Below the pieces are notes generated by a model. That model searched no databases. It was not told where the DNA came from and was given only the letters and a program-made list of their open reading frames with translations. DNA of 64,000 nt from Azorinus chamasolen (Eukaryota > Mollusca > Bivalvia > Cardiida > Solecurtidae), in contig OY755241.1 in the NCBI GenBank assembly GCA_963576725.1, forward strand, positions 30,568,853 through 30,632,852, read 5' to 3'. Below are positions 37,838 through 48,279 of this stretch, piece after piece. Every line of letters starts with the position of its first letter. Position 1 is the first letter of the stretch. The position numbers were made by a program, and so were the translations under genes.

Positions 37838-37979
37838 GCTGTCTTAAATAACGATAATTAGACTTCTATGAGTGTTCTAATTAGCAAGAGTTTACGCTGT
37901 GTCACCATGCCCTGGTGAGTCTTACTTGCAAAAGATTGTGAATGTGAAAGGCTTCATTTTGAATGTTTCGCTCGCCAGT

Positions 37980-38103
37980 TTAACCCTTTAATTTTTGAAT
38001 ATTTATATAAGAAAAAAAAAGACGTCATGAATATTAATTAGATAGGTTTTAAAAATAACATCAAAAAGGCATAGAAAGGTGTATTTATGGAGTGAAGTGT
38101 TAA
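37980..38103 (+). mobile_element. Family B2 deletion derivative without hairpin
   Basis: TTAACCCTTTAATTTTTG, then GAATATTAATTAGATAGG jumps to AAAGGCATAGAAAGGTGTAT and GAAGTGTTAA. Only the outer modules remain between TTAA ends. Confidence 0.65.
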
Positions 38104-38154
38104 AACAAACAAATATCAGTAGCTAGAAGAGGTGAACGTGTATCTAAGGTTTTA

Positions 38155-38965
38155 TTTAACCTTTGCTTATGAAATAATACAAATCTGATTTTACAGTTTC
38201 TACCAAAGCAATCCTGTGCTCATTTGCCATTGTAAAATTTCATCTAATCATTATTCATGATGTTATTATTTCTGGCTGTAAAACTTCATCTAATCATTAT
38301 TCATGATGTCATTATTTCTGGCTGTAAAACCCATCTACTCATTATTCGTGATGTCATTATATCTGGCTGTAACACTCATCTAATCATTATTCGTAATGAC
38401 ATAATTTCTGGCTGTAAAACCCATCTACTCAGTATTGGTGATGTCATTATTTCTGGCTGTTATAGTCATCTAATCATTATTCGTGATGTCATTATTTCTG
38501 GCTGTTATTCATCTAATCATTATTCGTGATGTCATTATTTCTGGCTGTTATATTCATCTAATCATTATTCGTGATGTCATTATTTCTGGCTGTTATATTC
38601 ATCTAATCATTATTAATGATGTCATTATTTCTGGCTGTTATATTAATCTAATCATTATTCGTGATGTCATTATTTCTGGCTGTTATATTCATCTAATCAT
38701 TATTCGCGATGTCATTATTTCTCGCTGTTATATTCATCTAATCATTATTCGTGATTTCATTACTTCTGGCTGTTATATTCATCTAATCATTATTCGTGAT
38801 GTCATTATTTCTGGCTGTTATATTCATCTAATCATTATTCGCGATGTCATTATTTCTCGCTGTTATATTCATCTAATCATTATTCGTGATTTCATTACTT
38901 CTGGCTGTTATATTCATCTAATCATTATTCATAATGTCATGAATACTCGTGAGGTAAATGATTAA
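38155..38965 (-). repeat. 45-bp tandem array grown from a B2 outer module
   Basis: About sixteen units of CATCTAATCATTATTCGTGA then TGTCATTATTTCTGGCTGTT. The unit matches the B2 module AATATTCATGATGTCATTAT, and the left B2 arm (TTACAGTTTCTACC) and right end (CGTGAGGTAAATGATTAA) survive at the edges. A 160-codon frame exists because 45 is divisible by three. Confidence 0.85.
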
Positions 38966-39008
38966 TGTATGCCTTTTCCATTACCTTTGTAGGTAGATCT
39001 ATATGTTT

Positions 39009-39236
39009 ACTGTAAAACCCGTTTAACTCTTACAACGCTGAATTTTCAAATGGACTATTCCAGAATTCAAATAGGTCAATCTTATGGTGAATATTTAGGG
39101 ATGTTTTCTACAGAAAAGTGTAACATGACAAACAGTGCAGACCGTGATGAGAGGGCTCCCCTAGGAGCCCTCTCATCTGGGTCTACACTGTTTGCAAAGA
39201 ACATTAGTGACTCGGGTCCCGCACTGTAAGGGTTAA
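39009..39236 (+). mobile_element. Family G element, full
   Basis: TTAACTCTTACAACGCTG to GCACTGTAAGGGTTAA. The palindrome at 39128-39195 (ACAAACAGTGCAGACC to GGTCTACACTGTTTG) is nearly perfect; tip CTCCCCTAGGAG. Confidence 0.8.
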
Positions 39237-39269
39237 ACAGGAATATTGGTAGAAAAGAATTTAGCTACT

Positions 39270-39428
39270 TTTATGAAGGTTGGTGCTTAATGCAGGATGA
39301 ACGTCGTGTAGAAAGCTACTAGAGGAGCTTTCTGTATGGCTTTCACCCTGCATTAATTAAGCTGCCACCTGTCTCCAAGACCGATATTTATACTAAATTG
39401 AACGTCCGGTTTAGAGAAGTTTTACTGT
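39270..39428. mobile_element. Family D element, left end missing
   Basis: GCTTAATGCAGGATGAACGT pairs with TTTCACCCTGCATTAA around GAAAGCTACTAGAGGAGCTT. The right end ACGTCCGGTTTAGAGAAGTT-TTACTG is of pogo type. Confidence 0.65.
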
Positions 39429-39529
39429 GCACTGTTCTGAGTAATTAAACTACTCTAATCCTCTGATTTAGACCCAAAGTGAGTGTAAATGTTGATGCGA
39501 ATTATTCTGTCTTCCTCTTCAAACGTTTA

Positions 39530-39985
39530 ACCTTTTCACTCTTTGCATGCAAGCAGTAGATTCGTGATAAGATAGATCCAATGGTCTATTTGTATTATTG
39601 AAACTGAATAGTAGAAAAATGCACTATGAGATTCGAAACCGACTTCAAATGTTCTGTTCTCATTTTTGCATCTTTTTTGTCTTCTTTTTTTTGCAGACGA
39701 TACTTATTTAGCGTGTTAAAAGTGACGGTGACATCCGGGTTGTTAACTTGTTCGGTAGCCAGTGATTTCATGTCGGACCATTTCCGTTACGAGACAATGC
39801 ATACACGTAAATCCTTTAACATAACCCTTACGATATGTGAAACTAATGTTCTTGCATTTGCAAACAATTGTAGACCCAGATCAGAGGGCTCCTATAGGAG
39901 CCCTCTGATCAGGGTCTGCATTGTTTGTCATTTAAAATCCTCTCGCAAAGAATATCGTTTAATACTGAGTGAACTCTGATACTAA
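39530..39985 (+). repeat. Family G palindrome and flanks
   Basis: The palindrome at 39860-39927 (GCAAACAATTGTAGACCC to AGGGTCTGCATTGTTTG) has exact apex CTCCTATAGGAG at 39889-39900. The 117-codon frame over it has no family resemblance. Confidence 0.7.
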
Positions 39986-40290
39986 ACAATGATGGATAAT
40001 TCAAATTTAAATATTTAGTATTCAAAGGATGAATGTCCTTGACTGCAGACATTAGGACAGGTCACTGGTCAGTTGTTATCTAATATAGGAGCTCTTGGGA
40101 TGGTCATTACATCCTAAACTCACCTTGGATACATGTGCATGATATGGCTGACATTACTAATTAACTTACAATTCGTCAATTAATAATAGTATCACCTGGT
40201 TCAGGTGTTCTCCAATTTGAGAAACAGTTTGGATCTTGGCTGATAAGGATTCGCCTGTGGCGACAGAATTCTTAAATGAACTGCTGTATT
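39986..40290. other. Nothing recognised
   Basis: Contains only a half family C arm, GAGAAACAGTTTGGATCTTG, near 40222. Confidence 0.35.
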
Positions 40291-40510
40291 TCCCTCATAG
40301 GCTATTTTTAGATCCAACCTCTTTGAATAAATCTACCGAAAAGGAGCATTAACTAGGGAAAAGGAAAAGTTTAGAATTGTGTAGTTTTGAAACCATTGTG
40401 ATAAATAGAGCATTTGCTCATACGTATAGGAGCAAATGCTCTATATATCACATTGGTTTCACATCGCCTACAGAGGCATAGAAAGGCGAATTTATGGAGG
40501 AAGGGGTTAA
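40288..40510 (+). mobile_element. Family A left side with B2-type right end
   Basis: TTCCCTCATAGGCTATTTTT and the A palindrome (tip CTCATACGTATAGGAG) continue into CAGAGGCATAGAAAGGCGAA-TTTATGGAGGAAGGGGTTAA, which is the right module normally seen on B2. Confidence 0.75.
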
Positions 40511-40617
40511 ACCGACACGGACATATGTTAACCCTTCTCCTGCTAAGCGCGACCTTTGCGCATGTGCAAACAGCTTAGACCCAGATCCGCATTTTCTAAT
40601 GGAACCGATATTGTGAG

Positions 40618-40906
40618 GTTTAATAAAACCTTTACGTCATGAGTACTTACGAGAGAAATACTGAGTGGGAATATTAATTAATTGACATTTTATACATGTA
40701 GTTGCATAATTATGGACAATGATGTTTTGTGCCTGGCAAAATTAGAATACGATCAATAGCATTATGATTGTTATTGTTGTTGTTGTTGTTGTTATTATAA
40801 GCAAACACAGTAGACCCTGATCAGACAAATCCTACAGGGGCTTTCTGATCTGGGTCTACTCTGTTTGCTAAAGCCTACTTTGCGTACGTAAGGAGTAAAG
40901 GGTTAC
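40618..40906 (+). mobile_element. Family B2 element with GTT microsatellite
   Basis: Left module TTTACGTCATGAGTACTTAC; a (TTG)n tract at 40770-40794; palindrome GCAAACACAGTAGACCC to GGGTCTACTCTGTTTGC, tip TCCTACAGGGGC; ends AGGAGTAAAGGGTTA. Confidence 0.7.
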
Positions 40907-40959
40907 GGCATACAACTGTACATTGAGAATTATACCTGATGGCAAAACTTTACAGATGA

Positions 40960-41142
40960 AAATTACTTTTGATTTTCAAAGAGCATGTCTGATCAGGATC
41001 TGCCCTGTTTGCTTATGATATTGATATGATTCTACAGTTTCTTCTAAAGCTCACTCCGTCCATGTGCTATTATAATGATTAATCTAATTAATATTCATGA
41101 TGCCATTTTTTTACATGAATAGCTGTGCCGTAAAGTGTTAAA
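40960..41142 (-). repeat. Family B2 right half
   Basis: CTGATCAGGATCTGCCCTGT through CTATTATAATGATTAATCTA and ATATTCATGATGCCA to CCGTAAAGTGTTAA. Confidence 0.6.
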
Positions 41143-41299
41143 TTTCTTACATGAATCAACTAATTTATAGTTACGATGGTTTGGCACCAAGCAATCAGTG
41201 TCTATTATTGCCAATTTCACGTCACGGCTGCTTGATAACTGCTGTAATTAGCGGTACATATTACCGCACAGCCTCCACAGGTAGATACCTATCTATCAC

Positions 41300-41576
41300 C
41301 TGGTCACGTGATCAAAACGGTTGCGGTGGATACAATTTTCCCGCGCCAAAAATACCGGTAGCATCTCGATTGTTATACAGCCTGGAAGACTAGCCTGGCA
41401 TACATGTGTATATGCTAAACTACTACAGTGTGCGGAATTTCTCTGTGTGAATAGCTTTATGTCTTGTGGAAATTAGTGTGTATATGATTTGGTGTATTCG
41501 TCGGAATAGAGGCAGGGGTACAGTGTTTGGGATTTCGGATATTTTTTTATCGAAGGCTCTGCGCATTAAGGTAAGT
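41300..41576 (+). promoter_or_regulatory. Candidate promoter and non-coding first exon
   Basis: E-box CACGTG at 41305-41310 and a palindromic E2F-type site TTTCCCGCGCCAAA at about 41337-41350 lie in a CpG-richer island. About 220 bp on, GCGCATTAAG|GTAAGTAGAT at 41570/41571 is a strong splice donor. No coding exon is found downstream. The 80-codon frame ending near 41390 is unrecognised. Confidence 0.3.
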
Positions 41577-41837
41577 AGATAGATATTGTTAGGTTCAGTT
41601 CTGGGTGTTTATTTCCCACAATGTTAGAGGTTGGTTACACTGCGGTGAGGCCAGAGACGATGCAATTCGGCGCATTAATTACACCTGGTCTTATACTCGG
41701 TTCATGCTGTAAGGGGGGAGGGGTCAAGGTTACATACCAGAAAGATGGAGTTTTTCGTTTCGTAGCACTCTAAGTAGTTGTGGTCATCACATATGGTTGG
41801 TTTGAAGATGTTTATCATTGGTATGTCATAGACGTTT

Positions 41838-41902
41838 CAAACAGTTTTGATCCAGACGAGAGGCCGAGGTATTCGGTGTTTCATCTGGATCCAAACTGTT
41901 TG
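41838..41902. repeat. Family C palindrome
   Basis: CAAACAGTTTTGATCCAGAC to TCTGGATCCAAACTGTTTG; inner GAGAGGCCGAGGTATTCGG is imperfect. Confidence 0.7.
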
Positions 41903-41947
41903 ATACTAACATCGCTATATTATAGAATGTAGTTGACTAAGTGTAAA

Positions 41948-42388
41948 CCTTTTACCTGGTGAATAGTTATATAAGAAACCATGAATATTGATCAGCTGAA
42001 TTCTTACCCATTGACTCCATGAATATTTATGATAGAAACAATGACACCATAAATATTATTTAGAAATTTTCTATTAATAGTACACGAACACCTGTAGTTT
42101 TGGCCATGGAGAAAGTGTATAATCAGATCTTATTTCATAGGCAAACAGAGCAGACCCTGAGCAGACGCCTCCTATAGAAGTCGTCTGATCTGGTTCTTCT
42201 CTGTTTGTTAAGATGCTAGCAGGTGTACAGTAAACCCTCTCTATAACGGCCACTAAATTGTGTTAATTAGTTTGTATTTAGTGCATGTGGCTGCTTAAAG
42301 CAAGGTGAAAGTAAAACAGAACGCTCCTATATGATAATTTAGTGGCCGTTATAGAGAGGTTTTGCTGTATTTATGGAGTAAAGGGTTT
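41948..42388 (+). mobile_element. Family B2 element(s) carrying nested family E element
   Basis: A B2 left module occurs twice (about 41950 and 42005), then palindrome CAAACAGAGCAGACCCTGAG to GGTTCTTCTCTGTTTG. The right module is cut after GCTAGCAGGTG by the E element and resumes as TTTATGGAGTAAAGGGTTTAA. Confidence 0.75.
42226..42369. mobile_element. Family E element with TA duplication, nested in B2
   Basis: TA (42226-42227), then CAGTAAACCCTCTCTATAAC at one end and GTTATAGAGAGGTTTTGCTG at the other, then TA (42368-42369). Inside, GCTTAAAGCAAGGTGAAAGT to GAACGCTCCTATATG is the left half of the E palindrome; the right half is deleted. Confidence 0.8.
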
Positions 42389-42409
42389 AATTAACATTAT
42401 GGACACGGG

Positions 42410-42884
42410 CTCACACACTGTAGAATCAGAACTATTAGTTCATTAGCAAACTTAGCAACCCTGATCAGACGGCTCCTGCGGGGGCCATTTGATCTGGATC
42501 TATTCTGTTCGTATTTATGTTACGCATGGGCGTCTCCATGAGGTAAAGAGTAAATGATGATAGCTTTTGTGCTACATGTATTCCATGAAACTTTGATCTC
42601 CCACTATGACATGAAAGCAATTCTATCTAAACAGTAAATATGGGGCAATTTATTTACTCAATGAATACGCCTTTCTACGCATGTGACAACAGAGTAAACC
42701 CAGATTGGACGGCCCCCTATATGAGCATTAGGGTCTGCTCTGTTTGCTTACTAAATGATTTATATATTAGTCTGCAGTTTCTGTCGTGGCTATAACTTCT
42801 CGTGTTCTTATGTGTCATTATGATAAATATAATATTCACGATAGAATTATTTCTTACATGAATATTCATGGAATAAAGGGTTAA
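42410..42884. repeat. Two family B2 elements
   Basis: The first (42410-42555) has ACCCTGATCAGACGGCTCCT and ATTTGATCTGGATC. The second (42645-42884) has ACAACAGAGTAAACCCAGAT, loses most of the palindrome, and ends ATGGAATAAAGGGTTAA. Confidence 0.65.
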
Positions 42885-42959
42885 GTGTGGATCTTGATCG
42901 CATTTTTGTCAAGCCAAACCTGACTATGTACATTCTGTTACACTTTGTCGTCTGCAAAA

Positions 42960-43110
42960 TCTGTCTTCTGTTTCAATGTTCTTTATTATTTTCTTCCTGT
43001 ATCTTTCAAAATTTAAATCCCAGTGTCAAACAGTTTGGATCCTGATGAGACGCAGAGATCTCCGGTGTCTGATCTGGATCCAAACTGTTTGCGAAGCCAA
43101 TCAGAGATTC
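42960..43110. mobile_element. Family C element
   Basis: GTCGTCTGCAAAATCTG starts the C left module. Palindrome 43027-43091, CAAACAGTTTGGATCCTGAT to ATCTGGATCCAAACTGTTTG, tip imperfect. Confidence 0.7.
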
Positions 43111-43382
43111 GCCCATAAAAGCTAAAACATTATCTCAAGATAAAGCTGCTCTCGAATTTTACATCTTTATTGGGAATTGCCTTCGATTTATGTTTATGAA
43201 CGCCCAAGAGAATATAAGAGGAATTCTAAAGATGTGGCCATGCCGTGCACGTACACTTTAGCGTAAGACTTTTAAGAAGTTTACAGACAACTCGTTCGAT
43301 GCTGGCTAAAAGCGGTGGAAGGAGTATGTGTGGTGTGGTGAGGGGATAGTGTAATGGAGGGGGCTAATAGATGGATAGATAG

Positions 43383-43412
43383 AAAGAAATATCGATCGAT
43401 AGAGAGAGAGAG

Positions 43413-43463
<51 letters not shown>

Positions 43464-43465
43464 GG
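43383..43465 (+). repeat. (AG)n microsatellite
   Basis: GATAGATAGAAAG leads into about 60 bases of AG/GA repeat with few interruptions. Confidence 0.9.
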
Positions 43466-43512
43466 ACCTACCATTATCCCAACACTCAACTACCCATCAA
43501 TATCGATCTTTA

Positions 43513-43606
43513 AGGCAGATGACAGCTTAAAGCAGGTTGGAAGTCATGCAGAATACTCATCTGGGAGCGTTCTGCATGACTTCCAACCTGCTTTAAGCAG
43601 CTGCCT
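43513..43606. repeat. Family D/E-like palindrome
   Basis: GCTTAAAGCAGGTTGGAAGT and CTTCCAACCTGCTTTAAGC arms pair over about 36 bp; the tip TACTCATCTGGGAGCGT is not the standard apex. Confidence 0.75.
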
Positions 43607-43710
43607 GTCCAAAAGGATCCCACCTCATCTACATGTATATTAAAGTTTTGCATTATGGAGATATTATTGTAGATAGATATATCCGAATTGTCAAATATGT
43701 ATAATGTCGC

Positions 43711-43960
43711 TTAACCCTTTCCCTGTTCTATATTTATTCCAAATTTTAATACCTACTGAATATTCATTGAAAAAATAGTAATAAAGAAATATGGAAGGCG
43801 GAACATTGTAGACATTTTAGAAAGCAAAGAAACAGATCTATCAACTTCCATTAGCAAACAAAGTAGACCCTGATCAGACGGCTCCTCTAGGAGCCGTCTG
43901 ATCTGGGTCTACACTGTTTGCAAATGCGTGAAAACACGTTTATATGAGGGAAAGGGTTAA
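43711..43960 (-). mobile_element. Family B1 element, intact
   Basis: TTAACCCTTTCCCTGTTC to GAGGGAAAGGGTTAA. Palindrome about 43855-43922 with tip CTCCTCTAGGAG. Closely matches the copy at 22970-23219, so both probably moved recently. Confidence 0.85.
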
Positions 43961-44274
43961 GATAGGCTATACTGTATGAGGATGCCTGATGGGTGTATAA
44001 ACCGTAGAACATTAACTATCTGGGGAATGTCCAGTGGTCACGTGTACACCAGACGGTCTACACCATGATCTCTACACTGGGTATCGGACCGTGACCAGGG
44101 TAGCGAGATAGGAGAGCTGTACATCAATATATTCAGAGTTATTCATAACACACTGGTCTATCACATATCTCTTTATTTCTCAGCCAACCCCGTTTTAGGC
44201 GCTTCTAATTAGTAGCAGCAAGACTGGGGTTGACTGTGGAATTTTCTTTATAGGTCATGAATACTTATAGTTCT

Positions 44275-44985
44275 CAACCGTTTACTCCATGCATATTCAT
44301 GTAAGAAATAATGACATAATGAAAACTACTTAGATTAATTGTTATAATAGGACATGAACACAGAGACTATAGCACCATAGCTATATTATATCATAAGCAA
44401 GCAGAGCAGACCCTGATCAGACGGCTCCTACAGGAGCCGTCTGATCTGGGTTTGCTCTGTTTGCCAAAAGGCGTATTTATGGAGTAACGGGCTAAACATT
44501 CACCTTATCAATACCCCACTGTAAATCGTTGAATATTCCCAGTAAATTGCCTTCATTTTAAAGTCTCGCCAACTCTACATGAGATATGGGGTTGGATTAC
44601 ACCAGTCAAGCAGGTTTTCTGATGAAAACAAATAGCAAAGAGCAAAGCTATTAATTCAGGGAAGTGCAATAGCGATATTCCTGCACACGATCGATTCAGT
44701 CTGCCTCGACCAGAGTGTGACACCAGTGTACTGTTTCCATTCGCTCTTTACCTGGTGAATATCCGTGTAAGATATAATGATATCATGAATATTAATTAGC
44801 CATGTTTTCATAACAGCATATGAACACAAGATTTTTTGGTGGTGGTAAAAGCTATAGAATCAGATGTATATTATTCCATAAGCAAACAGAGCAGACCCTG
44901 ATCAGACGGCTCCTATAGGAGCCGTCTGCCGTTTGATTTGGGTCTACTCTGTTTGCATAAGCGCCTCTGTCAAATATAGGGATTG
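44275..44985 (+). mobile_element. Two family B2 elements
   Basis: The first (44275-44495) has palindrome AGCAAGCAGAGCAGACCC to GGGTTTGCTCTGTTTGC, tip CTCCTACAGGAG. The second (about 44745-44985) has exact apex CTCCTATAGGAG at 44910-44921. A duplication in its right arm gives GCCGTCTGCCGTTTGATT. Confidence 0.75.
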
Positions 44986-44989
44986 ACTA

Positions 44990-45160
44990 CCGATATGGAG
45001 CATTAACTATAGAAAAGGACACTTTTAGAATTGTTTTGAAACCATTGTGATAAGTAGAGTATTTGCTCCTATATATGGAGAAATGCTCTATTTATCACGA
45101 TGGTTTCAATAAATGAGTTTTACAGAGACGCAAAAAGGCATCAGTAGGATATGGGTCAAC
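44990..45160 (+). repeat. Family A element, left end missing
   Basis: CCGATATGGAGCATTAAC to ATCAGTAGGATATGGGTCAA; palindrome about 45042-45110, tip CTCCTATATATGGAG. Confidence 0.7.
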
Positions 45161-45174
45161 GCATTGATGTCCAA

Positions 45175-45475
45175 CATCCCCGACATCAACTAATGTAGGC
45201 TCAGACCAGAGGAGTCATCTGGGTGCTTTCTGCACTACTTACACTCTGCATTAAGAAGCCACTTGCCTAAACATATCTAAATTCTTCTCTACTAGAATTC
45301 CGGTTTAGAGAGGTTTTACTATACATATTTGCATTGTCCGGCAGAGTTGTCGGTTCGAGTCGTTCAAGATTCGTAAAATACTACTGACCGATTATCAAAC
45401 AACAAGGATGTTGATGTGACGCAGATTTGACGTCATGGCGTCTCATCTGGATCCAAACTGTTTGTAAATACCAAG
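45175..45475. repeat. Family D right half and family C half arm
   Basis: TTACACTCTGCATTAAGAAG to AATTCCGGTTTAGAGAGGTT and TTACTATA is a pogo-type D right end. TCTCATCTGGATCCAAACTG at about 45440 is a lone C arm. Confidence 0.6.
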
Positions 45476-45477
45476 CA

Positions 45478-45655
45478 GGGTCCATGCTTATAAAGCTTTT
45501 AGTTGAGTCTGAGTTTTGTTCTCAAGCTTTTGATTGGTCAGATTTGAGTTCTCAAGCTTTTGATTGGTCAGATTTGAGCCAAAGGCTCAAATCTGACCAA
45601 TCAAAAACTTGAGAACGAACTCAGACTCAACTAAACGTTTTATAAGCATGGACCC
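45478..45655. mobile_element. Family F element, best copy
   Basis: GGGTCCATGCTTATAAAGC and TTATAAGCATGGACCC are the ends. AGCTTTTGATTGGTCAGATT occurs twice on the left and pairs with AATCTGACCAATCAAAA on the right around GAGCCAAAGGCTC. It carries TATAAA and several CCAAT pentamers, no frame. Confidence 0.8.
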
Positions 45656-45689
45656 AGGTCGCGCTTAGTAAGATAGATGGTAAGGCATT

Positions 45690-45850
45690 GGTACATAAAA
45701 CCGCAGACAGCGCAGCAGACCCTGATATGAGCCGTCTGATTTTGGTCTACTCTATATGCAAAGATTTAGAAAGGCGTATTTATGAAGTAAATGGTAAATA
45801 AATGGACGGAGTCTTAACTATTCGTCAAGTAAAGTGAGTAAAGGGTTAAG
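45690..45850. repeat. Family B remnant
   Basis: ACAGCGCAGCAGACCCTGAT to TTGGTCTACTCTATATGC and AAAGGCGTATTTATGAAGTA. Confidence 0.5.
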
Positions 45851-45854
45851 GAGA

Positions 45855-45935
45855 TGTTGGTATGTTGGCCACTATGCTGGTATGCTGGCCACTATGCTGG
45901 TATGCTGGCCACTATGCTGGTATGTTGGCCACTAA
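45855..45935 (+). repeat. 20-bp tandem repeat
   Basis: Four units of GGTATGCTGGCCACTATGCT with single-base changes. Confidence 0.85.
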
Positions 45936-46153
45936 TAGGCTAATTCCCATATACAGTGTTACGATGGTATGTACTAATGTCTGATTTCATACGGGTTGTT
46001 TTGACTTTCTAATTAACTCTGTGCACAAGTAATAATTGTCCTCCGTAAGTCTGCAACATTCTAATGCTTCTTAGTCTGCTGTAAGGCTGTCATATCGTTG
46101 CTTGTTGTTGTTGTTTTGTTTTGGTATTATTCCCCAAAGTGCCAGCTGAGTGT

Positions 46154-46222
46154 TAGACAGTTTGGATCATGATGAGACGCCGAGTTCCCCGATGTCTTGT
46201 CATGATGATCCAAATGGTTTGT
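46154..46222. repeat. Family C palindrome
   Basis: AGACAGTTTGGATCATGATG to CATGATGATCCAAATGGTTT, tip GCCGAGTTCCCCGATG. Confidence 0.65.
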
Positions 46223-46439
46223 ATGGGGTATCACAGATTCATCGGCAGCGTAAAATACTTTACCCTTATCACCTTGCACAAATAGTCACCCATCAGCATT
46301 TCAACCTGGCTAGACAGATATAAACTGAAGACATTGCCAGGTTGATCTGGACCATGGATAAAACTAATCTCCCACACTTGGATGTTAACTTTGTAAGTTC
46401 AGTATGTTTCAAAGTAAGCACATTCAGAATGGCTGTAAG

Positions 46440-46647
46440 TACAGTAGAACCTGGGTTAAGCGGCCATCAAAAAGAGACCTAATTGTGGGTCTGCAAAATG
46501 CGGTAGCTTAATGCAGGGCAAAAGTACAACACAAACCTCCTATAGGAGCTTTCTGCATTACCTTTGATCTGCATTAAGTGACCACCTGCTTTATCAAAAC
46601 ACCTATATTCGAAAAATGAATAGCCGCTTAAGACAGGTTCTACTTTA
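46440..46647. mobile_element. Family D' element with TA duplication
   Basis: TA, then CAGTAGAACCTGGGTTAAGC, and at the other end GCTTAAGACAGGTTCTACTT, then TA. The inner palindrome from GCTTAATGCAGGGCAAAAGT has exact apex CTCCTATAGGAG at 46537-46548. The ends match pogo/Tigger-type termini as I recall them. Confidence 0.8.
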
Positions 46648-46789
46648 TTTAAGCAAATTCAGTTTGTTTGTAAGTAAGCAAATTCAGTACATTAAAGTGC
46701 AACTTTAGACTATATAAGGTTATGGTATCGGTTTCAAACGTCGGCCGATTACCCGTCTATACTGTGACAGACATCATAGATACAGACCT

Positions 46790-47275
46790 GTGTCTTTTCT
46801 CGGTGTAGTATATTGACATACGAGCAGGGCTGTTGGTCAACTCTCGGTGTAGTATATTGACATACGAACAGGGCTGTGGGTCAACTCTCGGTGTAGTATA
46901 TTGGCATACGAGCAGGGCTGTTGGTCAACTCTCGGTGTAGTATATGGACATACGACCAGTGCTTGTGGGTCAACTCTCGATGTAGTATACTGACATACGA
47001 GCAGTGCTGTGGGTCAACTCTTGGTGTAGTATATTGACATACGAGCAGGACTGTCGGTCAACTCTTGGTGTAGTATATTGACATACGAGCAGGACTGTGG
47101 GTCAACTCTTGGTGTAGTATATTGACATACGAGCAGGACTGTCGGTCAACTCTTGGTGTAGTATATTGACATACGAACAGGGCTGTGGGTCAACTCTCGG
47201 TGTAGTATATTGGCATACGAGCAGGACTGTGGGCCAACTCTTGGTTTAGTATATTGACATACGACCAGGGCCGTG
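46790..47275 (+). repeat. 44-bp minisatellite, about 11 units
   Basis: Units read CTCTCGGTGTAGTATATTGA then CATACGAGCAGGGCTGTGGG TCAA. Confidence 0.9.
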
Positions 47276-47447
47276 GATTAAGGACATACTGATCTATCAA
47301 AATCCCATACATGTACATGTATTTCCAAGCGAAACCCTATTTTGCTGCTTCTCCGGGACAAATCTAATGGGTGGCAGCAAAATGGGGTTTTCCGGAGAAT
47401 TATAAACAAAATGGGTGACACAGAGTTAGCTATATACGCCTCTGATC

Positions 47448-47639
47448 TACAATAAAACCTCTCTATAACGGGCACTAAATTGCATGAAGTAGTTTGTGTT
47501 AAAGACAGGTGGCTGCTTAAAGCAAGGTGAAAGTATAGGAGCGTTCTGTTTTACTTTCACCTTGCTTTAAGCAACCGCCTGCCCTAAATACCAAATAATT
47601 AACATACTTCAGTGGCCGTTATAGAGAGGTTTTACTGTA
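47448..47639. mobile_element. Family E element, TA duplication
   Basis: TA, CAATAAAACCTCTCTATAAC ... GTTATAGAGAGGTTTTACTG, TA. GGTGGCTGCTTAAAGCAAGG pairs with CCTTGCTTTAAGCAACCGCC. The left inner arm is deleted, leaving AAAGTATAGGAGCGTTCTG. Confidence 0.8.
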
Positions 47640-47689
47640 CAATTATGTCCTCTAGTTCCACTTTCTTTGTGGTCCCTTCTCCCTATTAA

Positions 47690-47905
47690 CCATCTACTCT
47701 ATGAATATTTAATGAATATATGAGTATCAGTTAACCGAATCTTCGAACGAGGATTTCTAGTAGCATGTCAGAAATTATAGTATAAGATTTATATAATTCT
47801 ATAAACAAACAGAGCAGACCCTGATCAGACGACTCCTACAAGAGCCGTCTGATCTGGGTCTGCTCTATTTGCAAATGCGTATATAAGGAGTAAATGTTTA
47901 TCTCA
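47690..47905 (+). mobile_element. Family B2 element
   Basis: TTAACCATCTACTCTATGAA; palindrome AAACAGAGCAGACCCTGATC to GATCTGGGTCTGCTCTATTT, tip ACTCCTACAAGAGC; ends AAGGAGTAAATGTTTA. Confidence 0.7.
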
Positions 47906-48023
47906 ATCTCAACATGGATCTCTTTGTTATTGCAAATGTAAGTCTTCTTTTAACCTTAACTCTCCCTGGAGATTTTTTTTTTATCTCATTCACAAACAGA
48001 GTAGACTTAGATCATAGATCACT

Positions 48024-48277
48024 TCTCCCTTCTCTTGCTGAATTTTAAAATACATTTCTCCTTCTTTACCCATCCCCTGTTGTATAATTACATATATATT
48101 CACTGTGTATAAGTATTTCGCTGTGCAATCACCGCTGTGGAGTGCACTGGTTGCACAATCAACTTGTAAATAGTGCAGACCCTGATGAGACAGCTCCTAC
48201 AGGAGCTGTCTCATCTGGGTCTTCACTATTTACAGGTAGGTATATTGACGTGAATAGCAAGCGAAGGGGAAATTAAT
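48024..48277 (+). mobile_element. Family H element, complete
   Basis: TCTCCCTTCTCTTGCTGAAT to AATAGCAAGCGAAGGGGAAA. Palindrome AATAGTGCAGACCCTGATGA to ATCTGGGTCTTCACTATTT with tip CTCCTACAGGAG near 48197. Same order as 23965-24184 but with the right arm present. Confidence 0.75.
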
Positions 48278-48279
48278 TT

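Noticed and set aside
38257..38965. 160-codon frame with 15-residue repeats
   Set aside because: It is the 45-bp tandem array derived from a B2 element, in frame only because the unit is divisible by three.
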